Of a DNA stretch of 64,000 bases, positions 45,991 through 57,230 are shown piece by piece. Source of the stretch: Fomes fomentarius (lineage: Eukaryota; Basidiomycota; Agaricomycetes; Polyporales; Polyporaceae); the NCBI GenBank assembly GCA_022606135.1, contig JABYQN010000001.1, positions 3,534,001-3,598,000 of the forward strand. Direction: 5' to 3'. The position numbers were made by a program, and so were the translations under genes. Within the stretch, counting starts at the first letter, position 1. The number at the start of each line of letters is the position of its first letter. Under the pieces are notes generated by a model, which was not told the origin of the DNA, searched no databases, and saw nothing but the letters and a program-made list of their open reading frames with translations.

Positions 45991-46458
45991 TTCATGAGCG
46001 AATTCGGACTAACGGACACCAACAAATCAAGGCTCCAAATCAGCCTTGAGCATGGTGTGACAACAAATCACTCACATGTGACACGACACATACTCCATTC
46101 GTTTCTTTCTCTGCAGAACTTGAAGCTTGAAGCCTCCTCGTGAGTCGCGACCCCATGGTGGTATGTCAGGCCCCATAAATCCGCATTGTATAAGTATCCA
46201 TCTGGTGACCCCGTTCACGAGCGGTCCGCCATAGCCCATCAGTACTACTCATGACTGATGCGCAACTGCTCACGCGCTCACGACGCGTCTTCCATCAAAG
46301 CAGTCGTACTGCGGGCCAGATGCGAGACGAGAAGGTCCGGCACTGATTAATAGAAATGTCAGTGAGGTATTCCGGGGCTTCTACGGAGACCCGTCGAAAC
46401 GGTCAGATGATATGTATGGCACGCGTTGCGCAGAAAAAAATAGGCCGCGCATGTTTCG

Positions 46459-46466
46459 TATATAAG
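46459..46466 (+). promoter_or_regulatory. TATA box of the GDSL esterase gene
   Basis: TATATAAG lies 76 nt before the ATG at 46542, so this copy still has a plausible core promoter. Confidence 0.6.
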
Positions 46467-46541
46467 ATATCATGAGAGGGCGAGGGCTGCGGGTGTCGCT
46501 CTTCATCGGTAGCGTACCCCTTGTCCGTTTCTGAGCTCAAC

Positions 46542-47754
46542 ATGTTCGGTCGCTTGCTCGTCGCGCTGTGGCTCTCGAGCTTCGCTCTCTCAGCTCTCGC
46601 TGTTGGTCCTCGACCTGGGCAGATCAAGAATCTCGTCACGTTCGGGACTCCTATACCGATGTCGTAAGTGTACACAATACATCAAGTTCGCGATCCATAC
46701 GTGACTCACCGCACCTCTATGTACCACGTTAGGACGCACACGCCGACGGCGGGATAATGTGGCCAATCTTCGCCGCCGAAGACGGCAACTTCACCCTCTT
46801 CCCCTTCGCCAAGTCCGGCGCCACGTGCTCCAACAACCTCACGCGCCCCTCCCGCTCCGTCTTCGAGACCCAGCTCCCGCTCTACTTTGCCGAGACCGCC
46901 AACGGGTCCCTGGAGCTCAGGCCGGAGGAGACGATTTACACGCTGTGGATCGGGACGAACGATGTTGGCGTGAACGGGTTGTTGCCGGGAAATCAGGCTC
47001 CAGGCGTGACGATCGTGGACGTGGTTGCGTGTGCGGTGAACTGGGTTCAGGCGCTGTATGCGTCGGGAGCGAGGAATTTCATCTTCCAGAACGTGCGTCC
47101 GGGCTTCTCACCAGCGAGAGGGAAACATTGAAGAATTAACGTGCTACCGTGTGTTCCAGATGATCCCACTCGAGTTCGTCCCGCTGTATGCGGCCGACTC
47201 GTACCCGAACAGATTCTGGACGGCGCAGCGCAACACGACAGAGTGGAGCGTGTTTATGAATGAGCTCACCACGTCCGGGAACGCGATCGCGGAGCTGTTG
47301 CTGCGAGCTCTCGCGCCTACGCTGCACGGCGCACACGTTGGTGAGCGACGTCTACGGTTCCGGAGAGATTAATTGAGGATACTCACTTGTTTCCTCATCC
47401 CGTGACCGTAGCTCTGTTCGACTCGCATGCCCTCTTCGCCGACATGATCAACCATCCGCAACTCTACCTGAACGGTACTGCGCCTCTCAACGTGACGGGA
47501 GCCATCCACGCGTGCGTCTTCAAGGAGGGAGAGAGCACCGGTAATGCTGGCGAGTGCACGGATGCTGTTGGAACTGATCAAGATAGCTTCCTATGGTAAG
47601 TTGCCCCCGGGAGTTCATCTGTCACGGATTGCTGATGAAGTGGCATAGGTTCGACGAGCTGCACCCGTCCGTGCAGGCTGAGCGCGTTGTCGCGAAGGCC
47701 ATTTCTGACGTGATTCACAGGAGGACGGAGAAGTGGACGACTTGGCTGTCCTGA
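46542..47754 (+). pseudogene. GDSL-type secreted esterase, one-base frameshift
   Basis: A GDSL/SGNH lipase-esterase, probably secreted: the N-terminus MFGRLLVALWLSSFALSALA is a signal peptide. Exons 46542-46663, 46733-47092, 47160-47340, 47412-47595 and 47649-47754 have good splice sites but sum to 953 nt, one base short of a whole number of codons. The missing base is at about 46645: the sequence TTCGGGACTCCTATACC should read in the family as F-G-D-S-Y-T, and one G fewer puts the catalytic GDS block out of frame and brings a stop at the exon end. All later blocks are intact: SGATCSNN, GTNDVG and the Asp-His pair FDELHP. It is either a very young pseudogene or a base-call error. The 3' part is duplicated at 58738-59056. 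Confidence 0.88.
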
Positions 47755-48675
47755 GGATTCATGTTAGACTGAGCCAAAACTGCCAGCATTTAGTACGGGT
47801 GCACGAAACGATGTAAAATGGTATATACCTTGCTCTACGCTAATCGTCACGTACACCATGTATCCTTGGTCTAGGCCTCGACGATTTTCATCTCCCCATT
47901 TTGCATCAAACCACACACAGCGCGAATAGAACGAAGGCTTGCATTGGTAGAGAGATGATGACAGACAAAGTGCACTGCAGAAAGGGGTCCGTCCACACAG
48001 GGCGCCTCCCGACCGTCAGTACCACCACCTCCAATTCTCCCACGCCTCCCGACAAGTCCGTTCACTCACGCCGACAGTGCGGAATAACCTGGGAACAACA
48101 GGGGCCGACGCTCTCCTCCTCCTCCTCCACAGTGATACAGATATGGCGACTCGCTGGCATCTCAATTGGTCGCGAGTTCTGGAGAAAACATGTGCAGAAT
48201 CTATCTGATGTAATGGTGGAAGTCGTGGAGAGGCTTAGTACACATGGGCCATCGGCATACGTCTACCTCGCGTCCACCCCAAACGAATGCCATTACTACC
48301 TAGCTTGCAGGTGAGTGACTCTTCGAACAATTCACCTAAACCGACATCGCCCTATCCCTTGTACGCGGTCACATCTGCGAATGAGTCCGTAGTAGTTGCT
48401 ACATCGTTCGTAACGATGTCACTCGTTCACCATATGGTTGCACCGTCAATCCGCTCGGGCCTTGTGCGCGCATCGTAAAGAGTGGCCCAGGGTGATTCCA
48501 GCACAAGGCCGTAAGTCAACGCGATCTGCGCACGTTGCGCATTGAAAGAATAGGTCCTTAGCGCATTGACCGGAGTGGTCTTTGTGATCAGTGTCCAGGA
48601 CAAAGCTTGGCGCCTCCCTAACGACATAAGTACCGACGTACCGTCGACCGATGACTCAATTCTTGTACATTTCAG

Positions 48676-50355
48676 ATGTCTGATGCACCCATGCTACCGC
48701 ACGGCGAACGTAGAGCTCTCCTTCTTAACGACTTCCCTGTGGAATTGCTCCGCCAAATATTCTCATGGATGTCTCCTGCTAGGCAACTCAATCCGTCTCA
48801 GCCTCGCGTCGCCCCGGCCTGGCTCGTCTGTACAGGCATCTGCCGCTACTGGCGTGATGTCGTCCAGGGAGATCCGACGTTCTGGACGCAGATCGACCTT
48901 GGCCGGACAGAGTGGTTAGCGCTTTGCCTGGAGCGTTCGGCACATATTGACGGTCGCGATACTCATCCGGGACCCCGACCTCAATCTCCTGCAAATGAAA
49001 CGCATCATCGATCCACACATGGACCGTATCAAGTACTTCCACAAGCTGTCGGCACCTTGCGGGCCGTCATTCATTTATAGTCCAATGCGGCAGCTCGAGC
49101 ACTTAGACGTTGCAATATCTCACGATCACCAGCCCGGGGATCCAGCGAAGCATGGCGCGATATGCCCAAGCCTCCGTGTCATTCCTGGTGAGGGTGGCTC
49201 ATTCCCTAGGTTGCGATCCGTGGTCTTGAGAGGAATCAGTTTGGCTGTCCTCGGGCCTAATTTCTCCACTTTGCGCTCCCTCACTCTGGTCGACTGCAGC
49301 TTCGGCGGCAGAATATTTGACGGCTCATCAGACCTGTTACATGTTCTGTCCGCCTGCCCCTCGCTAGAGTAGGTCTGCCTCATGAACTCACACCTGGTCC
49401 TCTTCAAGCACCCGGAAGTCGCACGAGTCACGCTGCCCAATCTTCGTACATTCATGATTCAAGACGCGCCAATATATATGAGTTACATGCTGCGGTTTCT
49501 GGACATCCCGGTGACAGCGCACATCCGTCTGTTGGCATATGTGCGCACCGAGGAGGAGCTGGTCCCGGGCTTGTCCACCGTGTTCCAGACCACCGAAGCT
49601 GGCCGGGAGGGCTGGCCCATCCTTCGCTCTGTCACCCTTGTCGATGCAAACGTGGACTTGTCATCACCCGAGCCTATCAGAATCATCGGGATCAGGGATC
49701 GGGAGGACCCCTTCAGCGGCGGGTGCATCGAGATCGCCCTCCGCTATGCCCCTCAAGGCAGACCGCCTGCAGCACCGTTGGCGCACCACCCGGAGCCCGT
49801 TTCCACCATCTTCAAGAACCTGCACCGCATCTTCCCCGCAGGGACGCCCGTCGAGATCCTGGCGTGCCACACAGACGTGAACAAGATGCACATCGCCGAG
49901 TACTGGAAGGAGGTGCTCGAGCCGTACGATCAGAGTCTGCGTGCTCTCGTGCTCGAAGACTGCACGACGAGCGGGGACGCGCGCTCGATCATCACAGCGC
50001 TGGGCGATCCCAAGCCTGCGAGCGCTGTCCGAACCTACGTACGCTGTGGATCCGGAACGTTGCCGTCTTCCCCGAGCTGATGGAGGGAATCCGGGCCTGC
50101 GTGCAGGGGCGCGCTGACCGAGAACACCCGCTGCCGACGCTCTGGCTGGATATGGTGGAGGAGACCGCGTGTGGCATCAACGTTGGCCGTGATCCAAAGT
50201 ATATCGAGCGCCTTCCGGAGGCGGAGGAATTGGAGGAGTTCGAGGATGCGATTTACAGTGCTGTTATGGTCGAGCTGATTGTGGATATACACGAGAGAGA
50301 CATTGGTCCACACGTGATGCTCGAGCTGGAGGATATACTGGATTTAGATTTATGA
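48676..50355 (+). pseudogene. F-box family gene broken by two frameshifts and a stop
   Basis: The start reads MSDAPMLPHGERRAL, then an F-box (FPVELLRQIFSWMSP, GICRYWRDVVQGDPTFW). The frame changes by one near 48945 (after LCLERSAHI, before LTVAILIRDPD). It hits TAG at about 49370 (after LSACPSLE) and changes again near 50005 (before CPNLRTLWIRNVAVFP). The two shifts cancel, so the end reads in the original frame to IGPHVMLELEDI. It is full-length compared with the intact paralogs at 40402 and 60780 and resembles them throughout. Without the lesions it would be about 560 residues. Confidence 0.85.
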
Positions 50356-51653
50356 CGTTCAATGTGGCTGTCCGGTACAACGTATGGATGTCGTAGATCT
50401 TGCTTGATCTTGGCCTGTAGCTCGCATATAGGTTCTTCATATCCTACTAGAAGATATCGCATCGGTACGTTCTCTATCCTAACTCAACAAAAGCCTTGCA
50501 TAGATGCTTGGAGAGTGTCAAAGCCATTCGCGCTCTGCTATTGGAGTTGTGTTCCGGTGCTGTGATTGGTGTTCTGCCAGCGACGTAGATGTCGATTGTG
50601 CGTTGACCATGCCGCTCAATGCAATCTGGTAAGTTCCGCCTGTCTTTATATGACAGCTCCTCTACTTCGCATCCAGCCACAGAAGTCAGCATCCTGAGCG
50701 CGTTGAGGCGCCGCGATCCTGAAGACGAAGTTCCCAACCTACGCATCACCCGGAGTGTAGATGTACCTAGGCTGGAACTTGCCAAACACTATTGACGCTC
50801 TCAAACTACGCGACAATCTTTGCTGTGCGCATGCGAAGTTCTGCAGCGAACGATGAGTGGAGAAGGCCCTAAGGGTTTCCGAACTTTGATCAAGCGATAC
50901 ACTGAATTTGCGCAGCTCTCAATACTAGTAATCGTGTAGACTGCACAAAGTTGCCCCGTAGTGACTGATGTCACGACGGTATGATTCAATTTCATTGACC
51001 GGGCTACTATACACCTGAACGTTTGAACACTACCGAGGCTCAACGAGAGAAATGTCGACATTCTCAATTTATCAACTTCAGACCTTGATCTGATACCCCT
51101 TGCCCTCTGAGTTAAATGAGCCTCTGAGGGCACAGACCAGCCTCTGAATCGGCAATAGCTCCTGCACAACCTGCACGAGAAGCTCCGACTTGTACTTCAT
51201 GAATCACTTCTGCTGGCTGTGACGACAACTTGAAGTTGCCTTGATTCAATTTGCATACAAAATTCCCCAATAGTCTCCCCTGGGGGCGGACGACTCGGAT
51301 CATAAAATTCGAGACACGTAGTATTACTGTTACATTCAGACACCAGTGACCTCAAGGCTTGCGCTGGCAGCGTCGTCATTGGTCTGGAGAATATGATGGG
51401 TCTTGGGCCTCGTCATCCTCCGACGTATCCGGTGTCATTGTTGCTGCCATGTATCTCGCTTCTTCTCCCTCGATACGATCTATGCACACTTGCTTCATAT
51501 CGTCCTCGCCTTGTTGCTAATCATGACAAACACATAAGTGATTGAAATACTCAAAGAAGCGTATAGTTCCCTTACCACCCGTGTCCTCATAGGACGGAAA
51601 GTGCCATACTCTGATTCAGTTACACTGAGTGTCATACACTTTTTTGAGCAATC
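50356..51653. other. Spacer, left part duplicated at 60340-60795
   Basis: From 50356 to about 51045 the sequence matches 60340-60795 with substitutions and a gap of roughly 200 nt. Shared words include TTCAATGTGGCTGTCCGGTA and TGCCGCTCAATGCAATCTGG. From 51046 to the LTR there is the 3' flank of the unknown minus-strand gene. No other gene was recognised. Confidence 0.6.
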
Positions 51654-51868
51654 TGTAACGGCACCGTGACCGTGACCTTCCTGTTTTGGACTCACCTAGT
51701 TACGCTCTACGCTACGTCTCGTTTCTCCAGACGAACCAACACCAGTACACGGCGTTGGCACCCGAGCCCCGTCCCACCTCGTCCTCCGTACCCCTGCACT
51801 ACGTCTCAGACCCTTGAATCAAGTCTTCGTCCTCAGACCTCGCCGGGCTCGGGCCACAGCCCGTTACA
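51654..51868 (+). repeat. 5' LTR
   Basis: This 215-bp repeat begins TGTAACGG and ends CCGTTACA, an 8-bp terminal inverted repeat. It is preceded by CAATC. It differs from the copy at 53810-54024 at about four positions by eye. Confidence 0.93.
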
Positions 51869-53809
51869 GTTTGGTTCGTCTCCGAACCTGCGAGACGTCA
51901 AGCCGTTCGGCCCTCGCACCCTCCTTTGGCCGTCGTTCCTTGCGGTCACCATCGACTCCCGATCCCTTCGCTTCGCCTTCGCCTTTCACTCTGGCTGCAC
52001 CCGCCTGTCAATGCTCCACAGGCCAGCACATTTTCATGGCCTCGACACCGCCCGCCTAGCCCCTATCCGCCTGCAGAGCAACTCCCTTCCCCCGTCGCTC
52101 ATATGATTCATCGCTGGCCGTCGCCCACCACTCCATTACTACGGACGGTCGGAGCTCGCTTCTAGTCGAAGGCTCGCTGGTTACGTGCGAACGGTTTGTC
52201 GCCGTTGTTTTCTTTTTTTTTTTTTTCTCCTTCCTCCTCGTCCACCCTCCCGATCATCTTCTCGAACCCCCGTCACAGCCCAATTATCCTCCTGTCCTGC
52301 CGTCGTCTTCCCCACTCTCGCCCTCGCAACTGCTGTTGTAAGTCAAGCCCGCCCTCCATCCCCTCTCCTCTGGCCCATTTCTTTCGGATCGCCTCGCCTT
52401 TCCTCTCCTCAGGCTCCGTTGAGGAAAGCCTCGGCGGAAAAAAGGGGGATAGGTGTAGTGAAGACGGAACCTCCGGATGGATGTGAGGACAAAGCAGGCG
52501 CGACGGACGAGCATCCGTGGAGACCTCCCGGACGACTTGTGGAGGCAGGCCGAAGGGTGCGTAGGATGCCGGAGCACAGTCGGCGCATCCGCGCAGGTTC
52601 GCAGTGGAGGTGGAGAACATCGCGAGGATACAGGTCTCCACCCGGGCCTCTCTTCCTGGCCGTCATAGCGTGCAGCACGACGCGCTCTCCCTTTCCTCTC
52701 GCTGGACGCCGCCTCGGGACGAGCGGTGTCCTCTGATTTTTCAACGTTTTTCAAAACTTTTCAATACCTTTTGTTATCATCGCCTTCACGCCCCGCTCCA
52801 TGTTCCTTTCACGTCATCTCGACCAACTTTTGACCCCTCTCGTAACTCTTGACCTTTGTTACCACGGCGTACCCCAATTTCAACCCCATCCGCTCTCTCA
52901 TCCACATCATAAACACACTCCTTTTGACCGCATCCCGACTTGTGCTCGGTTCCATTCCCTCAACCTGTCGCTATCCAGCCGCCGTTGGTCTCCCCTGTTG
53001 ACTTATCTCACCAATGTTCTCGACCCACGACCATCCCGCACTCCCCACTTGCATCATCATCAACCTTCTTCCTCGCCGCACCCTGACTCATGATCAGCAC
53101 CCTCACCTCTTGTCGTCGCTCAGCCATCGCATCCACATCACATCCCTCGTCCTTGCTCCCTGACTCTTGTTCTTTCCCAGTGCATCCTTCTGTCCGGTCG
53201 CACGCACCTTGGCAGTGGTTAAACCGCGTCGACACCCAGGTAGAATCGGCAGTGGCCGTATCTTCCTCCCGTCCCGTCCTCCTTCGCATCCGCTTGGACT
53301 CACGGACCTAGGCTACGGTCTTAACCGTCGAGTGCCTCGTATTCTCGGCTTACAGGGGTCGTGTCCAGGCCTAGGCTACGGTCTTAACTGGCTCGATGCT
53401 CTTCTCGTTCTCGCCCTCGTCTTTGGTCTTCCCATGGTCCCGTCCCTCTGGGTTGACAACTTCGGTCCTGAGGGAGTCGCTCTCCCCTGGACACCGACAT
53501 AGCCATAAGTTTGGTATGTACGGACCCCTCTCGTCTCGTCTATGGCTCTCGCAGCACCCCGTCTCGTATCCCGTCCTCTCCCGTCTCATGTCTAGTCCCC
53601 CACATCATCTTGTCCGCCCCCGCTTCTTGCTCGCCCCCGTTCTGGTATCACGTCCATGCACTACGTCGTTTACCACTTATTGTTATTCAGTTATTTCATG
53701 TTTTTTGATCCCCTCGCATTCTTTACTTAGTCCCCCTTGCTTGCATACTTACTAGTAGCTCCGTCTCTCGTCACCCACTCCTCGAGCCGCAGCTTAAAGG
53801 AGGAGGTAG

Positions 53810-54024
53810 TGTAACGGCACCGTGACTGTGACCTTCCTGTTTTGGACTCACCTAGTTACGCTCTACGCTACGTCTCGTTTCTCCAGACGAACCAACACCA
53901 GTACACGGCGTTGGCACCCGAGCCCCGTCCCACCTCGTCCTCCATACCCCTGCACTACGTCTCAGACCCTTGAATCAAGTCTTTGTCCTCAGACCTCGCT
54001 GGGCTCGGGCCACAGCCCGTTACA
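53810..54024 (+). repeat. 3' LTR
   Basis: This is the direct repeat of 51654-51868, also TGTAACGG to CCGTTACA, followed by the target duplication CAATC. Differences by eye: GTGACT for GTGACC, CCATAC for CCGTAC, TTTGTCC for TTCGTCC and GCTGGG for GCCGGG. Confidence 0.93.
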
Positions 54025-55205
54025 CAATCACGTTTCCTGCAGGGTTGGGTGCCAACTTTGCGAGGAGTAGGTTGCATCCTTTGAGGGCAGGATGGATCCC
54101 CACATCCTTCAATGCACCATCCTCGTCTAACTTCATAGTGACCATGCGCTCAACATAGTAAATGATTTTGGGCATCATCAGGGAGGTGCGATAGTATCTT
54201 GCTCCATTCCAGGCGTCTATGGCATCTTTGTCGACACCTTCAGGGCATTCCGAAGTACAGACATCCAACATGCCGGCAAGTGGGGGTGCCGCGCATGCGT
54301 CCACAAGCAGGTCCTGGTAGAAAATGTACAATGTGAGGTATCCACCGACGTCTTGTTGAAATGCAACCCTGTGAGTATGTGGGTTCTGTCTGAAGAACGC
54401 TTGTGCTTGTTTGCTGACTTGTGGATATGTCTTCTGTGTCACTTTCATGGCCTGCGCCCTGCGTTCCACCCGTGACAACATTTTGAGCAGTTCGGCTGAG
54501 GGCTCTCTTGTCAACAGGCACTTGGCCTCTGCCCAAGTACCAAATTGTGTGTGAACCACTCCGTCAATGCCTTGTACATGATAAAGTGTCATCAGGTCAG
54601 GGACTTGATTACTGGTCCTAGGTTGTGGTGTACTGGAAAACCCCTTATCTAGGCCTGCGTAAGTGAGCTTGTGCATGATGCACACCTCCATCTCCAAAGT
54701 GTATACTGGCCACTCTTGAGTCTGAATCTTTGTCAAGACTTCTTTTGCAGCTGCTTTGAAACTCTCATGGACACCAGTTGCAGCGGGAAGAACAAGGAAC
54801 TAGGGGTACAGCCCATTATAACATCAACGATATGAACATTGATGCGTGTATGTAGTGATGAGTCTGATGACCAAGACTTACGTTAGGATTGTCCATCAAT
54901 ATTTCGAAACTACGCTTGATCTCGGGAGTCATCTCCACATTCCTGGGGTCTGTCATAAGATCAAATGAATCCCTGTAGGTCTTCTCGTCATCTCCCAGAT
55001 CACTATCAGCATCGTCTCTGTAGATATCGGAGTCTGGGTTGCGGTTGCAAGAGAGGTCATCGCAGGTAAGGGTAAGTTCTTCTTGGGTGATCGCATCGTA
55101 AAGAGCTTCAATCGAAGGAGGGACATTCAACCTCGGTCGGCTCTGTAAGAACTGGGAATAGTATAGTGTTAATCCGGTCGAAATTTGAGGTTGAGTGTTA
55201 GGCAT
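54020..55205 (-). CDS. Hypothetical protein, stop codon supplied by LTR insertion
   Basis: Exons 54882-55205 and 54020-54799 join at phase 0 and encode 367 residues. The first exon starts MPNTQPQISTGLTLYYSQFL and has an acidic stretch (DIYRDDADSDLGDDEKTY). The second includes VCIMHKLTYAGLDKGF, LMTLYHVQGIDGVVHTQFG and a C-terminal helix pair (MMPKIIYYVERMVTM). No domain is recognised. The last codons run into the 3' LTR, and the TAA belongs to TGTAACGG. Before the insertion the frame would have continued only about five codons across the target site to a TGA near 51635, so the protein is changed only at its extreme end. Loss of its own 3' untranslated region may matter more. Confidence 0.65.
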
Positions 55206-55940
55206 GATGACAGTCAAACAGGTAGACAATGGTGGTTTTGCTGCGTCTGTGTGAAGGCGAAATCGACGTTGCAAGTGATAGCAAGGTCGAGCAAGCTAAA
55301 ATGACCCATATATATATATATATATATATATGTATATGTACATTGTTGAGGCGCAAATGAGCCAACGCCTGCAGGTGTGGGCAAACACCTGGAATCTTGG
55401 CATGCTGTGAGGCAAAATACTACTAAGTAGACAGTACTTGAGGTACCCTGCCGTTATTGTGAAGCCGCAGGAGGGGAGGCATCCCATAATTACAGAGGTG
55501 TGAGTTGCACGATGAGGCATATCTTCCGATGTTGTAGTGGCGACGTAGTACTTGTTACAGCATGCGTACATAAGCAGCCTAAGTTGATCAGACAGATTCA
55601 GACCTACTGCTTGAAAGCTAGTATTGAGGGCGACTTATGTGGTGTTCCGCCGGCTCACACATTGCCGCGTTCTCTATCCCCCAGTTCCTACGCCTTTCAA
55701 CTCTATGAAAGGCCATTTCCGCACCCCGTAAAGCGTAGCCGAAGAGTGGACCTCTGTACCTCGTGACACTTGAGAACCGCTCAGCAGGTTCACCCATGCC
55801 TTCCAATGAGTTCTGTCGGCCACCCGAGGTGAGAACGTGAAGTGACCTCCCATTTGTTTTTCGAAATTTTTGTGTGCAAAGTGTGCTGTGCAGTTGGGCG
55901 CTCGGCCACCAAAAACGCAAACAGCTGTAAGACGGTCATG
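55206..55940. other. Spacer with a TA microsatellite
   Basis: An alternating TA tract lies at about 55308-55332, continuing as GTATATG. It would sit in the promoter region of the unknown minus-strand gene. No other gene was recognised. Confidence 0.5.
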
Positions 55941-55944
55941 ACGA

Positions 55945-56695
55945 ATGGCACTTGGAAACCCCAGCACTTCTCAGCCCTCGACTCCATTGTACCATCTACG
56001 ACAACTCAGTCTCGCTTATAACAGCATGGACCAAATGGATGAACTCACAACTGCGCTCCATCGTTCCACTGTTGAAGACCGTGACAAGGCCTGCGGCGAG
56101 ATGGAGGAACGTCCGACCAAGCCTTGACTCAAACAGATCTGAAGTGTACTACTTGTGATTTTCATCACGCAGGGAGACAATGAACAAACAAATTCCACTC
56201 ATAACCAGCCCCACCTATTTCATCCTGTAGAAGAGCTACCCTCCACATGGTCTCAATCCGATCGCCCCATGCATTACGGATTTCTCGTCACCGCCAAACA
56301 GCTTCTCGACGCTGTACCGGAAGAAACCAAAGCAGAGCGCCGCTTGTATGCTCGTGACGACGATGATGCCTACAAGGACATCTTGCTCATCCAGCTCCGG
56401 CGCCAGGACCCGACGATGATTTGTGGCATTTACGAGGTTCTCAACGAACGGCCGGAGTACAAGTGGTGTATAGCATTTGACTCAACTTGCGTATACCAGA
56501 TCAGACGTAAACCGTCGCTAAGGCGCGTCGAGAAGTATTTCGAACTCTTTGGTGTGGGTAGTCCTAGGCCCAAACTCATGTGGCACTATGCCAAGATGGG
56601 TCTCATTCGCAAAGTGAGTTCCAAATCTACCACACAATAAAACCTGCTCAATCCTACATAACTGCTAGTCGTATTCGGACAGTGATCAATATTGA
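55945..56695 (+). CDS. Hypothetical protein, N-terminal part uncertain
   Basis: The firmest exon runs from an acceptor at about 56172 to a GTGAGT donor after 56613. It includes FHPVEELPSTWSQSDRPMHY, GFLVTAKQLLDAVPEE, IYEVLNERPEYKWCIAFDS and PRPKLMWHYAKMGLIRK. A last exon 56669-56695 (SYSDSDQY, stop) joins in phase 0. An upstream frame from the ATG at 55945 (MALGNPSTSQPSTPLYHLRQ) may be the first exon, but I found no donor in the right phase. The function is unknown. It has weak similarity to the gene at 43776-44842, and its 3' end is duplicated at 45060-45155. Confidence 0.45.
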
Positions 56696-56899
56696 GAATA
56701 CAAGCTAGCCGGACGACCCTATAGGCTTTGCAGGTTTTCTTGTCCTCTTGCCCTGCTTGTCCTGGTCAAGATTGGCATTCGTCATCTGTATCCTCTTACT
56801 ACTAGTGTCCATTTCTTGAGCTACAAATGATTATGGGTACTTTGCACACATGTTGTGCAATGATGCTGCAAGTCATGAAGCTCAAACGATAGTCATGAC

Positions 56900-57230
56900 T
56901 TGAGTCTAGGGACGGGATGAACTCTGTGCATCGAGCGTTCCCTCACTAGCAACCAGTTCTAGCACCCATAGTTAGTGCACTTTCAGCGCAGCCAGTACAA
57001 TGCGGCCCAGAACAACAGCGTTCACTTCGCGTAACAGCTACACATCCTTTCAGAGAAACAGAGTATGATATGAGGACCACGGACGAACATGTGAACGCCG
57101 CGTCCATGGACACATAGGTCATCTTGCCACACGACAAGAACAAGAGCGAAGGAGAATGCGATAAGGGCACTCATGCTAATTTCGCAGTTTGTATACGCCA
57201 GAGTGATGATCAAGCATCAGACTTGCGCGA
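56900..57230. repeat. Spacer duplicated at 45215-45475
   Basis: Shared words include CACTAGC.ACCAGTTC, AGTGCACTTTCAG-like, AATGCGATA.GGGCACTCATGCTAAT and CCAGAGTGATGATCA. The match links the unknown gene fragment to the RPN6 fragment in both block copies. Confidence 0.75.

Larger units (their letters stand above)
51654..54024 (+). mobile_element. Non-autonomous LTR retrotransposon
   Basis: A complete 2371-bp element: two 215-bp LTRs, a 1.94-kb interior and a 5-bp target duplication CAATC at 51649-51653 and 54025-54029. A purine tract AAAGGAGGAGGTAG ends right at the 3' LTR (53796-53809). Just inside the 5' LTR lies TTTGGTTCGTCTCCGAACC, a perfect hairpin (GGTTCG/CGAACC), where a primer-binding site is expected. 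The interior is pyrimidine-rich. It shows no protease, reverse transcriptase, RNase H or integrase motif in any frame, so the element must rely on proteins from another copy (TRIM/LARD-like). About four differences between LTRs indicate a fairly recent insertion. Confidence 0.92.

Noticed and set aside
52185..53755. Open frames of 90-180 codons inside the LTR element.
   Set aside because: They are Ser/Pro/Leu-rich on one strand and Arg/Gly-rich on the other, with no protease, polymerase or integrase motif. I do not call a gag or pol gene.
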